A stretch of 64,000 nucleotides of DNA from Bacillus sp. S3 (GTDB lineage: Bacteria; Bacillota; Bacilli; Bacillales; Cytobacillaceae). The DNA lies in the NCBI RefSeq assembly GCF_005154805.1, contig NZ_CP039727.1, forward strand, positions 4,647,501-4,711,500. The letters are read 5' to 3'. This document shows, piece by piece, positions 57,301 through 64,000 of this stretch. The notes beneath the pieces were generated by a model. The model saw nothing but the letters and a program-made list of their open reading frames with translations. It did no database searches and was not told where the DNA came from. Made by a program: the position numbers and the translations under genes. How positions within the stretch are numbered: the stretch's first letter is position 1; the number at the start of each line of letters is the position of its first letter.

Positions 57301-57405
57301 AACCAAGTTAAGGCGCAATCCGGTAAAAAGATATCCCAAGAATATGCTGAAGAGCTTCTAAGCATAATCGAGGAATTGAAAAATGAAATAGCGGCCCTGA
57401 AGTAG
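54319..57405 (+). CDS. Secreted multidomain beta-N-acetylglucosaminidase, GH84
   Basis: 1028 residues. Signal peptide cut near VYA|IS (residue 28). N-terminal domain, then the GH84 barrel with VRGIVEGFYGKPWSHNDR, YAPKDDPYHREKW and catalytic Asp307-Asp308 (ILFDDIG). Then a helical region, a PKD domain (about 628-705), an F5/8C domain (about 719-854; SSSCAPSE, KWC), a FIVAR sugar-binding module (about 868-940) and a C-terminal FIMAH-type helical domain. It would clip terminal GlcNAc from mucins or glycoproteins and adhere to them. The ribosome binding site is AAAAGGAG. No cell-wall anchor motif. Its PKD and F5/8C pair resembles that of the GH85 at 48056-50725. Confidence 0.95.
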   Translation: MWKKIACSFLSLGMTCSITIGHQSDVYAISDPPVNNISTKLVPMPQKVDIKNGSLQVSSRVNIIGEEAADQDALHILTEFLKANTIEINEEFDSKSTTIALGEEDKLNPELKGLEKQLGLPNDTELKAEGYTLAVNSEENEMSKGGTIFVKGKDGDGTFYGVKTLLQLAEKEDNTIEVNNVMITDEPSMSVRGIVEGFYGKPWSHNDRLDQIEFYGDYKLNTYIYAPKDDPYHREKWRVPYPENEMKRMEELITAAKSNKVDFVFALSPGIDIRFDGQSGEDDFQALLAKSESLYDMGVRSFAILFDDIGNKQGAKQANLLNRFNEEFIKTKTDVTPLITVPTEYDTHAMGEIGNLSTYTKAFSETLNKDVKVMWTGQAVVSEALPLENVEFMREVYGDRIGVWWNYPVSDYLRSKLALGPIVNIDNRLEGKLDFFTMNPMEHADLSKISLATGADYSWNTSNYDSDRSWNRSIELLFNDLAPEMKTFANHSSRMTGSWSIGRGDAVNVRKTMDQFWSKLSKRQDTTQEINLLTKEFVEMVQAANTLKEELPPEILSEALASLNKLKLLGENDQLALEMVLAKRNTETEKYNELKKKIEANLPALNGGNRVSEETALAFIKEALEYDPLPKVSFDVSKTFVAPGEEIKFQNTSSMTTEEIEWTFEGAKVEKSIEPNPTVVYEQEGLYTVKLVGKNPLGQDEVIKENVITVSNLANKDTTNLALGKSAAASSSCAPSERPQYAVDGKLNTKWCGNGSGTHQLTVDLGGMNLVSEIVMKHAEEGGEPSGSNTSAYRVLISEDGVNFKELVKVTGNKSGITKDQVPATKGRYVRLMVDKPTQGDDRAARIYEFEVMGLEGDVALPPKYEKPKVEKSILEKTAAEANEKIESDYTVKSWDLFVLALEKANEVLADEKATQDEVNAASENLAKAITGLVRKETFIETGINSIDEDIKTAYEQGLITNHGIVNSLLAKVDHIQKHQADKQKVIDGLHALGNQVKAQSGKKISQEYAEELLSIIEELKNEIAALK

Positions 57406-57484
57406 GCAGGAAACTCAGGGGTAATGAAACAAGGGGAGTGTTCTCCAGCTCCTAAACATATGGGTAAAGGTACGTGACATCAAG

Positions 57485-57704
57485 AAAAGCGCAAGCGCCC
57501 TGGTCAGTGGCGTATTGCCTCCTCGGAAAAGCTAACACTTTTCCTTCGTGCGATGCCTATGCTGCCGAAGCGTTCCTTGTGGAGCGCTCCAACTGAGATA
57601 AAGGAAACACGATGAGCCAGAGGCGAATCGATGTTGACTTATCGTAGGGCGGAGAGCGAAGGACACTAGCCGCTAGGGTGATGGAGCTGGACATTTCTCG
57701 AAGT
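57485..57704 (+). repeat. 220-bp interspersed element, right copy
   Basis: Inverted relative to 24620-24839 and about 93% identical by eye. It starts 80 nt after the GH84 stop codon. It has the paired GAAAAG/CTTTTC stem, and the whole block carries no plausible gene. Confidence 0.9.
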
Positions 57705-57727
57705 TGAACTTTATCTTTCTTATCTTT

Positions 57728-57759
57728 CAAAAAAGACCCTAGCTGCCTAGGGTCTTTTC
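57728..57759 (-). terminator. Terminator after manA
   Basis: Minus-strand AGACCCTAG/CTAGGGTCT stem, short loop, then TTTTTT. The stem sequence is shared with the hairpins at 51013 and 51105. Confidence 0.9.
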
Positions 57760-57765
57760 TAATTG

Positions 57766-58725
57766 TTATTCATGCGAAACAATAAACTCAGCATTACCTT
57801 CTAACTTAAACTCCCGAACACCCTGCGGCAGGATAAAATGGGTACCCTTCTTCAGCTCAAAAGATTGTCCATCCATGATTAGAACAGTTTGTCCTTCAAT
57901 GACGCTTACCTGCAAGTAATCTGCGTTCATTTCACAATCAGCCTGTCCATTCAATTGCCAATGATATACAGTAAAATACTGCTCCTCAACCAATTTCTTT
58001 TCAGCTAAACCACCAGTAACCTTTTCAGTCTGCTCAACTGCGGCGTCCTGATGCGGCACGGTTGTCACCTGTTTAGATCGTTCAAGATGTAATTCGCGTG
58101 TATTGCCGGCTGCGTCTTTCCGGTCATAGTCATACACACGGTAGGTAATATCAGAACTTTGCTGCGTTTCAAGAATCACAATCCCTTTTCCAATCGCATG
58201 AATCGTACCGCTTGGAACATAGACAAAATCGCCCGCCTTCACTTTAACGCGTCTTAAAAGCTTGTCCCATTGACCTTGATCAATCATCTCCGCCAAATCC
58301 TCTTCAGTCTGGGCATAATGACCTAACACAAGCTCTGCTCCTTCTTCGGCGCTTAGCACGTACCAGCATTCGGTTTTTCCATAAGGAACACCTTCGACTT
58401 CACGGGCAAATTGATCATTTGGGTGAACTTGAACGGATAAATCATCAGCTGCATCCAAAATTTTCACAAGTAATGGATACTCTCCTTGTTCGTCAGCCTT
58501 TTTATTAAAAAGCTCCTTATGTTCATTCCAGGCATCGGCTAATGTTTTTCCCGCAAGCGGACCATTGGTAATCATGCTTGGACCATGCGGATGCGCAGAA
58601 ATCACCCATGCCTCACCGGTCTTATCGCTCGGAATCTCATAATGGAACTCAGTGCTTAGCTTCTGCCCGCCCCAAATCCTCTCCTGTAACACAGGTTGTA
58701 AAAAAATCGGCTCATTGTTGTACAT
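57766..58725 (-). CDS. manA: Mannose-6-phosphate isomerase, class I
   Basis: 319 residues, the size of the short Bacillus ManA type. Zinc ligands are seen in LSVQVHPNDQFA (Gln, His) and KTECWYVL (Glu), with the His of FVYVPSGTIHAIG. The enzyme converts mannose-6-phosphate to fructose-6-phosphate in the cytoplasm. After mannosidases free mannose and a kinase phosphorylates it, ManA carries it into glycolysis, so its place next to the glycan locus makes sense. A GGAGG site precedes the ATG. It is monocistronic. Confidence 0.95.
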   Translation of the reverse strand: MYNNEPIFLQPVLQERIWGGQKLSTEFHYEIPSDKTGEAWVISAHPHGPSMITNGPLAGKTLADAWNEHKELFNKKADEQGEYPLLVKILDAADDLSVQVHPNDQFAREVEGVPYGKTECWYVLSAEEGAELVLGHYAQTEEDLAEMIDQGQWDKLLRRVKVKAGDFVYVPSGTIHAIGKGIVILETQQSSDITYRVYDYDRKDAAGNTRELHLERSKQVTTVPHQDAAVEQTEKVTGGLAEKKLVEEQYFTVYHWQLNGQADCEMNADYLQVSVIEGQTVLIMDGQSFELKKGTHFILPQGVREFKLEGNAEFIVSHE

Positions 58726-58741
58726 AATTAACCTCCATGTG

Positions 58742-58806
58742 AAAAAAGCAAGGCCCCCCCTTCTAAATATATAGAAGGAAGCAAGAGTACTGGGGCCCTT
58801 GCTTTA
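58742..58806 (-). terminator. Branched terminator after the MscS-type gene
   Basis: Minus-strand outer stem AAAGCAAGGGCCCC with GGGGGCCTTGCTTT encloses an inner TTCTATATATTTAGAA hairpin and is followed by TTTTTTC. Confidence 0.8.
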
Positions 58807-58891
58807 TTGTTATTATTGAATACTCTCTTAACAGTTTATATGCTTCTTTCTTGGTTGTCACCTTTCATAACTGCTCCCTGGAGTTCTTTTT

Positions 58892-59956
58892 TTAAACAGA
58901 TTTTTCAGGCCGGCTGGGTGCAGGGGGACTAGCCGGAGAGGCAAGCAGAATGTTATGGTTCAAAAAGATTTTCATAATGGCATGACGCAGATGGCTTTCC
59001 ACCTGCTCTTTTATTTCAAAATTTAATACCGGGATTTCAATAAAAAATTCCATGCCATTGACGAGGAAGTTAATGAAGCGGATCTCCGGTTCCGGTTTTG
59101 GCAAGACCCCCCTCGAGAATGGCTTAATTTGCTCTATTGCCTCCTGAAGTAATTGAACCACTTTATCTGGATCCGTACCATACACTACGCTTACATTAAC
59201 CGCAGCCATCATTTCCGCATCCGAGCGGTTTTTAATTACTTGCTCAATAAAGGTTTGGTTCGGAACAATTAAGACGCCTTCCTTTACTGTTCGAACGATC
59301 GTGGAACGCAGCCGAATTTCCTCAACCCGGCCGATTTTATCGTCCATTTCAATTGTATCCCCCACCTCAAAGGGTCTTTCAAATAACATAATAATCCCCG
59401 AAACAAAGTTACCCGCGATATTTCGCATCCCAAAACCGATTCCAATTCCAAGTACACCCAGTATGGCACCGACCGCGGTAAAATCAAGTCCGACACTTGT
59501 AAGACTGACCGCCAAGGCGGCTATCATGACCGTATAATAAATCATTTGGTTGACCGTATAGGCGCGCCCTTTATCCAACTGATAATGCTGATAAAGCGGT
59601 GACAGCACATACGTGATCACAAGTTTAATGAAATGGTGTGCCAATGTGACAATCATAAAGGATACAATCAACAGAAAGGGAGTAACCCCGACCCCATTTT
59701 GTGAATACAGCCTCGTAAACAGCCATTTGGTATCATAAAAACAATATAAAAAGACGAGAATCAACCCATAGATCGTCATCCAATTGGTAATCGATGTTAG
59801 AATCGGCAGAAAATGATTCCCCAAAGTGCCATTCCTTTTCGTAAAAGAAACAGACGCCCATTTGATGAGCCAGTTTATACATAAAATGGACAAGGAAGAA
59901 AGGATAAAAGCAGCACTATTGGATTTTAATACTTGTTTGATTATGGCAATCTTCAT
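58892..59956 (-). CDS. Mechanosensitive ion channel, MscS family
   Basis: 354 residues. About five membrane helices, then the pore helix and beta domain: GIGIGFGMRNIAGNFVSGII, LFERPFEVGDTIEMDDKIG, and GRVEEIRLRSTIVRTVKEGV continuing into VLIVPNQTF. MscS channels open when the membrane is stretched and release small solutes on osmotic downshock. It is transcribed alone. The start at 59956 has a GGGTGATGACGG site. No link to the glycan genes. Confidence 0.93.
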   Translation of the reverse strand: MKIAIIKQVLKSNSAAFILSSLSILCINWLIKWASVSFTKRNGTLGNHFLPILTSITNWMTIYGLILVFLYCFYDTKWLFTRLYSQNGVGVTPFLLIVSFMIVTLAHHFIKLVITYVLSPLYQHYQLDKGRAYTVNQMIYYTVMIAALAVSLTSVGLDFTAVGAILGVLGIGIGFGMRNIAGNFVSGIIMLFERPFEVGDTIEMDDKIGRVEEIRLRSTIVRTVKEGVLIVPNQTFIEQVIKNRSDAEMMAAVNVSVVYGTDPDKVVQLLQEAIEQIKPFSRGVLPKPEPEIRFINFLVNGMEFFIEIPVLNFEIKEQVESHLRHAIMKIFLNHNILLASPASPPAPSRPEKSV

Positions 59957-60141
59957 CCGTCATCACCCATTACTCCATTATTTCAAATTTTTTCGTTATC
60001 TATAGTAATAACCTTAATAATAGTGATGAAACATGTGCAGGCGAAACTATGGTGGCAATTCCATACAATTTTCCCCTATAAAAAAGTAGAAACCGTTCAT
60101 TCCCAATACCTCTAAAAACCCAGGGCATGCCTGCCTCCCAC

Positions 60142-60171
60142 GTATAATCTATGAAAAATTTGTCCATACTA
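60142..60171 (+). promoter_or_regulatory. Sigma-G-type (forespore) promoter
   Basis: GTATA (60142-60146), exactly 18 nt, CATACTA (60165-60171), which fits the B. subtilis sigma-G pattern GHATR - 17/18 - CATNHTA. It lies about 47 nt before the small gene. Confidence 0.6.
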
Positions 60172-60217
60172 GGGCTATAGAAATAGTTTTATAGGTTTGC
60201 AAAAGGAGCGGGCTAAA

Positions 60218-60418
60218 ATGGGGAGAGAATTAGGAAGTATTTTTAATGAGCTTACATTAGTGAAAAGCAAGGAACTGGATGAGTGTGAGAAGGAGCTAAG
60301 TTACGACCATCATAACCACGTCGTCAACAAAGCGTTATTAGCGTACAAGCACAGCATTCTGGAGAAGTTAGAAATGTATGACCACTATCTTGAGCAACAC
60401 AAAGAATCGATCCTATAA
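60218..60418 (+). CDS. Small hypothetical protein, possibly forespore-expressed
   Basis: 66 residues, charged and helical (FNELTLVKSKELDECEKEL, HHNHVVNKALLAYKHSILE), rich in Glu, Lys and His, without signal peptide or membrane segment. I do not recognise the family. The start at 60218 follows AAAAGGAG at good distance; the ORF upstream to 60197 contains that site. It has a clear promoter and terminator of its own, so it is a real single-gene unit. The sigma-G-type promoter suggests expression in the developing spore. Confidence 0.75.
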   Translation: MGRELGSIFNELTLVKSKELDECEKELSYDHHNHVVNKALLAYKHSILEKLEMYDHYLEQHKESIL

Positions 60419-60421
60419 TGG

Positions 60422-60452
60422 AAAGACTCCTTTTAATGAGGAGTCTTTTTTA
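60422..60452 (+). terminator. Terminator of the small gene
   Basis: Stem AAAGACTCC/GGAGTCTTT and a TTTTTT run directly after the stop codon. Confidence 0.9.
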
Positions 60453-60527
60453 ATGCGCATGAAGCCAGGGGGCGGTTATGGTAGCTCCATTTTCATGAAC
60501 TATGCTGCAATCGGAGGGAAATGGGTC

Positions 60528-61012
60528 GTAGAGTAATTCTATATCGGGGTTTGGGTTTGAAAAATCATGAAACCCCTACGTAGACCGCTTCTACATCGGG
60601 GTTTGAGCTTAAAAATTCGCCAAACTCCTGCGTAGACCGTTTCTACATCGGGGTTTGAGCTTAAAAATTCGTGAAACCCCGCGTAGACCTTTTCTACATC
60701 GGGGTTTGGACTAAAAATTCACTCAAACGTCCAAGTAGACGGGTTCTACTTCGACATTCGTGCCTAAAATTCACTCTAACATCCAAGTAGACCGGTTCTA
60801 CTTCGACATTCGTTCCTAAAATTCACTCTAACATCAAAGTAGACGGGTTCTACTTCGACGTTCGTACCTAATACTCACTCAAACGTCCAAGTAGACGGGT
60901 TCTACTTCGACGTTCGTACCTAATATTCACTCAAACGTCCAAGTAGACGGGTTCTACTTCGAGGTTAAGTCCCAAAATCCACTCAAACCCCCAAGTAGAA
61001 TAACTCTAGATA
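60528..61012. repeat. 52-bp tandem repeat array, about nine and a half units
   Basis: Units start (GTAGA) at 60528, 60580, 60632, 60683, 60735, 60787, 60839, 60891, 60943 and 60995. The period is 52 bp except one of 51. Most units hold the short hairpin GTAGA/TCTAC, and several a second pair of arms. The first three units are type A (GGGGTTT/AAACCCC arms), the later ones type B (GACGTT/AACGTC arms), with a hybrid at 60683. No gene lies between 60453 and 61068. Confidence 0.95.
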
Positions 61013-61068
61013 CATCTTTTATTTCGCAAACACCCAATTTTCCGACGGAGCCTGATTCCTGATAGCCC

Positions 61069-62058
61069 CTACCTCTCCGGTGCCATCGGAGGCTGTTCTA
61101 ACCATCCGTGTTTAATCATGATGTTCGCTCCATCCTCTGCAAACGCGGCAATTTCGGCAGTAAGTCTGACATAATGAAGACCGATATCCCGCCTTGGGCT
61201 CATGGCCATACTTGTTCCATAAAAGCCAATACTCAGGGCAATGAGGGATGTCGTATAAAACATCATCAGTTTATCCGAAAAGGTAAAAGCGGTTGACTTT
61301 GTTACACCCGGGTCCCATGGCATTGAAACTGGAAGGTTGTCTTCCTTCAGAATAGAACGGAAAATTTCACATTGCTTTTTAGCAATTTCCACTCCTCTTT
61401 CTAAAAACTCTTTCACTTCTTTTGATTGGGCCACTTGACTAAATCCTATGAGAGTAGCAACCCCAAAAGCATTTCTTTGAAAATTAACAAAAAGATTTGT
61501 AATTTCAGTACCAACTAAAGGTCTTTTTTCACCCAGAAAACCTCTAAGGAAACTTGGCCTTTTAACAAAATCAATATCCTCGGGTATAGGTATGTACGGG
61601 GACCGAAGATATAAGCCTTTAGATAATAGCAGCTCCTTAACCTCTCTCATAAATGAAGTCAATTGTGAAATACACTCATTAAAATAACTATAGATATCTG
61701 CCCTGACGGATATGGACAGATTGATACTGTAACCTTGCAGGGCAATTTGTGATGCTTGATGGAGGTAATCTAACATATAGGAGTCTGAATATAGCCTCGG
61801 TGCGAATGCATCTACGTCCTCATTTAGTTTAAATCCACAGGGAATAGGATAATTTTCTTTGTTGAAAATTTCAGTTAAAGTCGTTAAATTCCCTTGAGCA
61901 ATTTCAAGAGCCTTTTGCATTAGAGGCCTGACCTCTTCATCCTCCACTTTAGCTAAGAAGTATGTAAACTTACATGAAATCGCACGATCATTGATATACG
62001 ATGTCCAAAGAGCTGTAATCTCCGCTGATGTAAGTTTCACCTGGTTACCTTTCTCCAT
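61069..62058 (-). CDS. DUF3231 family protein
   Basis: About 329 residues. The protein is made of two similar halves, each a four-helix ferritin-like bundle (first half LTSAEITALWTSYINDRAIS, second half LVGTEITNLFVNFQRNAFG). DUF3231 proteins are common in spore-formers and relate to spore-coat CotF-like proteins, but their role is not known. The start at 62058 follows GGAGGGCGG; an ATG at 62082 lies upstream of that site. Monocistronic. Confidence 0.85.
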   Translation of the reverse strand: MEKGNQVKLTSAEITALWTSYINDRAISCKFTYFLAKVEDEEVRPLMQKALEIAQGNLTTLTEIFNKENYPIPCGFKLNEDVDAFAPRLYSDSYMLDYLHQASQIALQGYSINLSISVRADIYSYFNECISQLTSFMREVKELLLSKGLYLRSPYIPIPEDIDFVKRPSFLRGFLGEKRPLVGTEITNLFVNFQRNAFGVATLIGFSQVAQSKEVKEFLERGVEIAKKQCEIFRSILKEDNLPVSMPWDPGVTKSTAFTFSDKLMMFYTTSLIALSIGFYGTSMAMSPRRDIGLHYVRLTAEIAAFAEDGANIMIKHGWLEQPPMAPER

Positions 62059-62125
62059 AAACCGCCCTCCATTAATAGACAATCCCTTTTAAAATCATCA
62101 TCCCCTATACAATCCAAAAATATGT

Positions 62126-62160
62126 AAAAAGACGGGGATACCCTTAATCCCTGTCTTTTT
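62126..62160 (-). terminator. Terminator after dat
   Basis: Minus-strand AAAAAGACAGGGA/TCCCCGTCTTTTT stem with one mismatch, then the T run. It lies 77 nt after the stop codon. Confidence 0.85.
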
Positions 62161-62236
62161 ATTCAAAAATCATTCGACAAATATCGAGGCGTGTCTGTGG
62201 CACCATTTTAATTCGACAAAATAGGACTCAGCCTAT

Positions 62237-63061
62237 TTAGATGATCTGCTTGAATTGTTCCTTCAATGCCTTTGTAACCGAACCTGGCGTACCATCATTG
62301 ATTTGTTTGTCGTCCACGCGTATGATTGGTGTGATTTCTAATGTGGTACTCGTAATGAATACTTCATCAGCTTGGATCATTTCATCCGGCGTAAACTGTT
62401 TTTCTACAAATGGAATTTTGAGATGCTCTGCCAAGTTTTTCACTGCCATTCTCGTAATTCCGGATAAAATATGTTTTGAGAGTGGTGTAGTGATGACCGA
62501 GGAATTTTTTACGATGTATACATTGGAACTTGTTCCCTCGGTCACTTTACCATCTCTCACCAGAATCGCTTCCAAGTAGCCTTTTTCATACGCCACCTGC
62601 TTGGCAAGAATGTTAGGCAGCAGGTTCAACGATTTGATGTAGCAATTTGCCCAACGTTCATCAGGATGCAAAATGACACTTGCTCCTTGTTCCCCCACTG
62701 GAATGATTCGAAATGGTTTAGCAGTCATCGAAACAGATACGGGGCATTCCGGAAATAGATGATTTCTTGGTGCCATTCCTCTCGTCACCTGCACATAAAG
62801 GTCGAGGTTCGTTAATCCACTTCTTTGTGTCAGCTCCAGCATAGAGTTTTTGAAGGCCTCCCGATTAGGATCAATACGTAATTTGATAGCATCAGCACTT
62901 TTATACAATCGATCCAGATGCTCATCCATCATGAAGGGTTTTCCATCATAAATTCTAATCACCTCATAAACACCGTCACCAAACTGATGACCTCTTTCAT
63001 CGATAGGCACAACTGACTCATTTGGTTCGACAAATTTCCCATTAAAATAGGCCAAACTCAT
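62237..63061 (-). CDS. dat: D-amino-acid transaminase
   Basis: 274 residues, class IV PLP aminotransferase. N-terminal VPIDERGHQFGDGVYEVIRI, catalytic Lys in CYIKSLNLLPN (near residue 145), Glu in KVTEGTSSNV, and the PLP phosphate loop in ITSTTLEITP. It interconverts D-alanine and D-glutamate with 2-oxo acids, giving D-amino acids for peptidoglycan. It has a good AAGGAGGGGG site and lies 15 nt after the P1-family peptidase gene, so the two are one operon. Confidence 0.94.
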   Translation of the reverse strand: MSLAYFNGKFVEPNESVVPIDERGHQFGDGVYEVIRIYDGKPFMMDEHLDRLYKSADAIKLRIDPNREAFKNSMLELTQRSGLTNLDLYVQVTRGMAPRNHLFPECPVSVSMTAKPFRIIPVGEQGASVILHPDERWANCYIKSLNLLPNILAKQVAYEKGYLEAILVRDGKVTEGTSSNVYIVKNSSVITTPLSKHILSGITRMAVKNLAEHLKIPFVEKQFTPDEMIQADEVFITSTTLEITPIIRVDDKQINDGTPGSVTKALKEQFKQII

Positions 63062-63076
63062 TTCAAACCCCCTCCT

Positions 63077-64000
63077 TTATGAAGATGACCCCAACAAAAT
63101 ATCATAAGGAATTGCCTCTCGAACTCTTCCTTTATTTCCTTCCGTTGTGGTCGCCATACAAATAGAATTCCAAATCGCTTCTTCTACAGCCTCAACAGTC
63201 ATCTCAAACAGTTGGGAAATCCTTTTGCCGTCCTCCCTCATAAATGAATACGAGATATTTTCCTGATCGGGTTCATGAGAAACACGATGCGCCGTAGAGA
63301 AGGCAATAACGATATCACCACTTCCGTGAGCCCCATATGAACCGGTGTGGGCAAGTCCGAATGTAGATCGTTTAGCTAAGCGACCAAGTTGTCTCTCGTT
63401 GAGTGGTGCATCCGTGGCAAGAATAATCATAATCGATCCATCGGGCATCTTTTCTTCTTCTCCTAAACGGTATAACCCACCTGCAGGAATGCGCAAATCC
63501 TTCTCCTCGCCGAAATTACTGACCACCAGCACACCAATGGTATAGGACTGTTCTCCAAAGGAAGCGACTCTCGAGCTTGTTCCAATGCCTCCCTTGAAAC
63601 CTAGACAAGACATTCCGGTTCCAGCCCCGACACAACCTTCTCCCACTATTCCAGATTTGGCAGAATGAATCGCTTGATAGGCATGTTCCGGTCTGACATG
63701 TAATCCCCGAATATCATTGAGGTAACCATCATTGCATTCTCCTACGATTACATTTACAGTACCCGTTGTATCACCAATTTGGGGATTTTGGTCGAGGAGA
63801 TAACGGATGGTGCCTTCCAAGACCGCCGGAACAGAAAATGTATTGGTTAAAAGAATCGGACTTTCTACTACTCCAAGTTCCTGCAGTTGAATGGTCCCTA
63901 CGGTCTTGCCAAATCCATTGATCACATAGGAGCTTCCCAATACCTTTTCTTGAAACAAATTGCCCGAATGCGGAAGTATTGCTGTTACTCCGGTTTGAAC
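63077..64000 (-). CDS. P1-family (DmpA-like) aminopeptidase, N-terminus missing
   Basis: 308 residues visible. The reading frame is open up to the right edge (VQTGVTAILPHSGNLFQEKV), so the real start is outside; the TTG at 63958 is not the start. The conserved GFKGGIGTSSRV segment is where family members cut themselves into two chains and expose a nucleophile. FSTAHRVSH is another family block. Such enzymes remove N-terminal residues from peptides, including D- or beta-amino acids. The pairing with D-amino-acid transaminase suggests use of D-amino-acid peptides, an inference. Confidence 0.9.
   Translation of the reverse strand, partial: VQTGVTAILPHSGNLFQEKVLGSSYVINGFGKTVGTIQLQELGVVESPILLTNTFSVPAVLEGTIRYLLDQNPQIGDTTGTVNVIVGECNDGYLNDIRGLHVRPEHAYQAIHSAKSGIVGEGCVGAGTGMSCLGFKGGIGTSSRVASFGEQSYTIGVLVVSNFGEEKDLRIPAGGLYRLGEEEKMPDGSIMIILATDAPLNERQLGRLAKRSTFGLAHTGSYGAHGSGDIVIAFSTAHRVSHEPDQENISYSFMREDGKRISQLFEMTVEAVEEAIWNSICMATTTEGNKGRVREAIPYDILLGSSS

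Noticed and set aside
45011..57405. Cell-wall anchoring of the secreted glycosidases
   Set aside because: No LPXTG, S-layer homology or transmembrane C-terminus was seen in any of the four proteins.
58742..58806. Riboswitch or T-box-like leader before manA
   Set aside because: It lies upstream of manA but right after the MscS-type gene, ends in a U-run, and no T-box or known aptamer motif was found; a terminator explains it.
60528..61012. CRISPR-like array
   Set aside because: The repeated blocks are adjacent with no unique spacers, the unit is 52 bp, and no cas gene is present.

Overview
The window comes from a low-GC, Gram-positive, spore-forming relative of Bacillus (Bacillaceae). The evidence is strong AGGAGG-type ribosome binding sites, lipoprotein signal peptides on the solute-binding proteins, LplBC/YesMN-type sugar systems, DUF1659/DUF2922 and DUF3231 proteins, cre-like CcpA sites and a forespore (sigma-G) type promoter. 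Almost all genes are on the minus strand. No rRNA, tRNA, CRISPR array, phage or insertion sequence was seen.

Region 1 (1-1724) is the end of a polar amino-acid ABC transporter operon (ATPase, lipoprotein receptor, permease running off the left edge). Region 2 (2067-12497) looks like a sugar-acid catabolic locus. It has a RuBisCO-like protein, a DUF1537 four-carbon acid sugar kinase, a GntR/FCD regulator, a zinc dehydrogenase, a complete TRAP transporter (DctP-Q-M), a class II aldolase-like protein, a metallo-beta-lactamase-fold hydrolase and a DRE-TIM aldolase. The promoter has a cre-like site in its spacer and a 37-nt palindrome just after the transcription start. The kinase plus RuBisCO-like pair resembles published D-apiose/apionate routes (OiaK with OiaX or OiaT), but the whole gene set matches no pathway I can name.

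Region 3 (12785-17891) holds two small DUF genes, an aldose-epimerase-like protein and a heterodimeric ABC exporter. Region 4 (18092-58725) is a large glycan-foraging locus. Secreted enzymes are two GH85 endo-beta-N-acetylglucosaminidases and two GH84 hexosaminidases. An LplBC-type ABC importer and a YesMN-type two-component system serve uptake and sensing. Cytoplasmic enzymes are two GH38 alpha-mannosidases, GH125, GH20, GH84, GH2 LacZ and GH1. Two ROK kinases and ManA feed the products into glycolysis. The likely scheme is: GH85 frees N-glycans from glycoproteins, the ABC system imports them, the inner enzymes strip galactose, GlcNAc and mannose, and the kinases and ManA finish. This parallels the N-glycan system of Streptococcus pneumoniae.

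The most unusual signal is between the divergent secreted GH84 genes (53742-54318). Each leader has a 30-nt element whose core matches the RAT target of BglG/LicT-family antiterminators. The two copies differ by compensatory changes, and each overlaps the first arm of a strong terminator. No antiterminator gene is in the window.

Region 5 (58892-64000) has an MscS channel, a small protein with a sigma-G-like promoter, a 52-bp tandem repeat array, a DUF3231 protein, D-amino-acid transaminase and a P1-family peptidase running off the right edge. Two 220-bp interspersed elements in opposite orientation (24620-24839 and 57485-57704) bracket most of the glycan locus.
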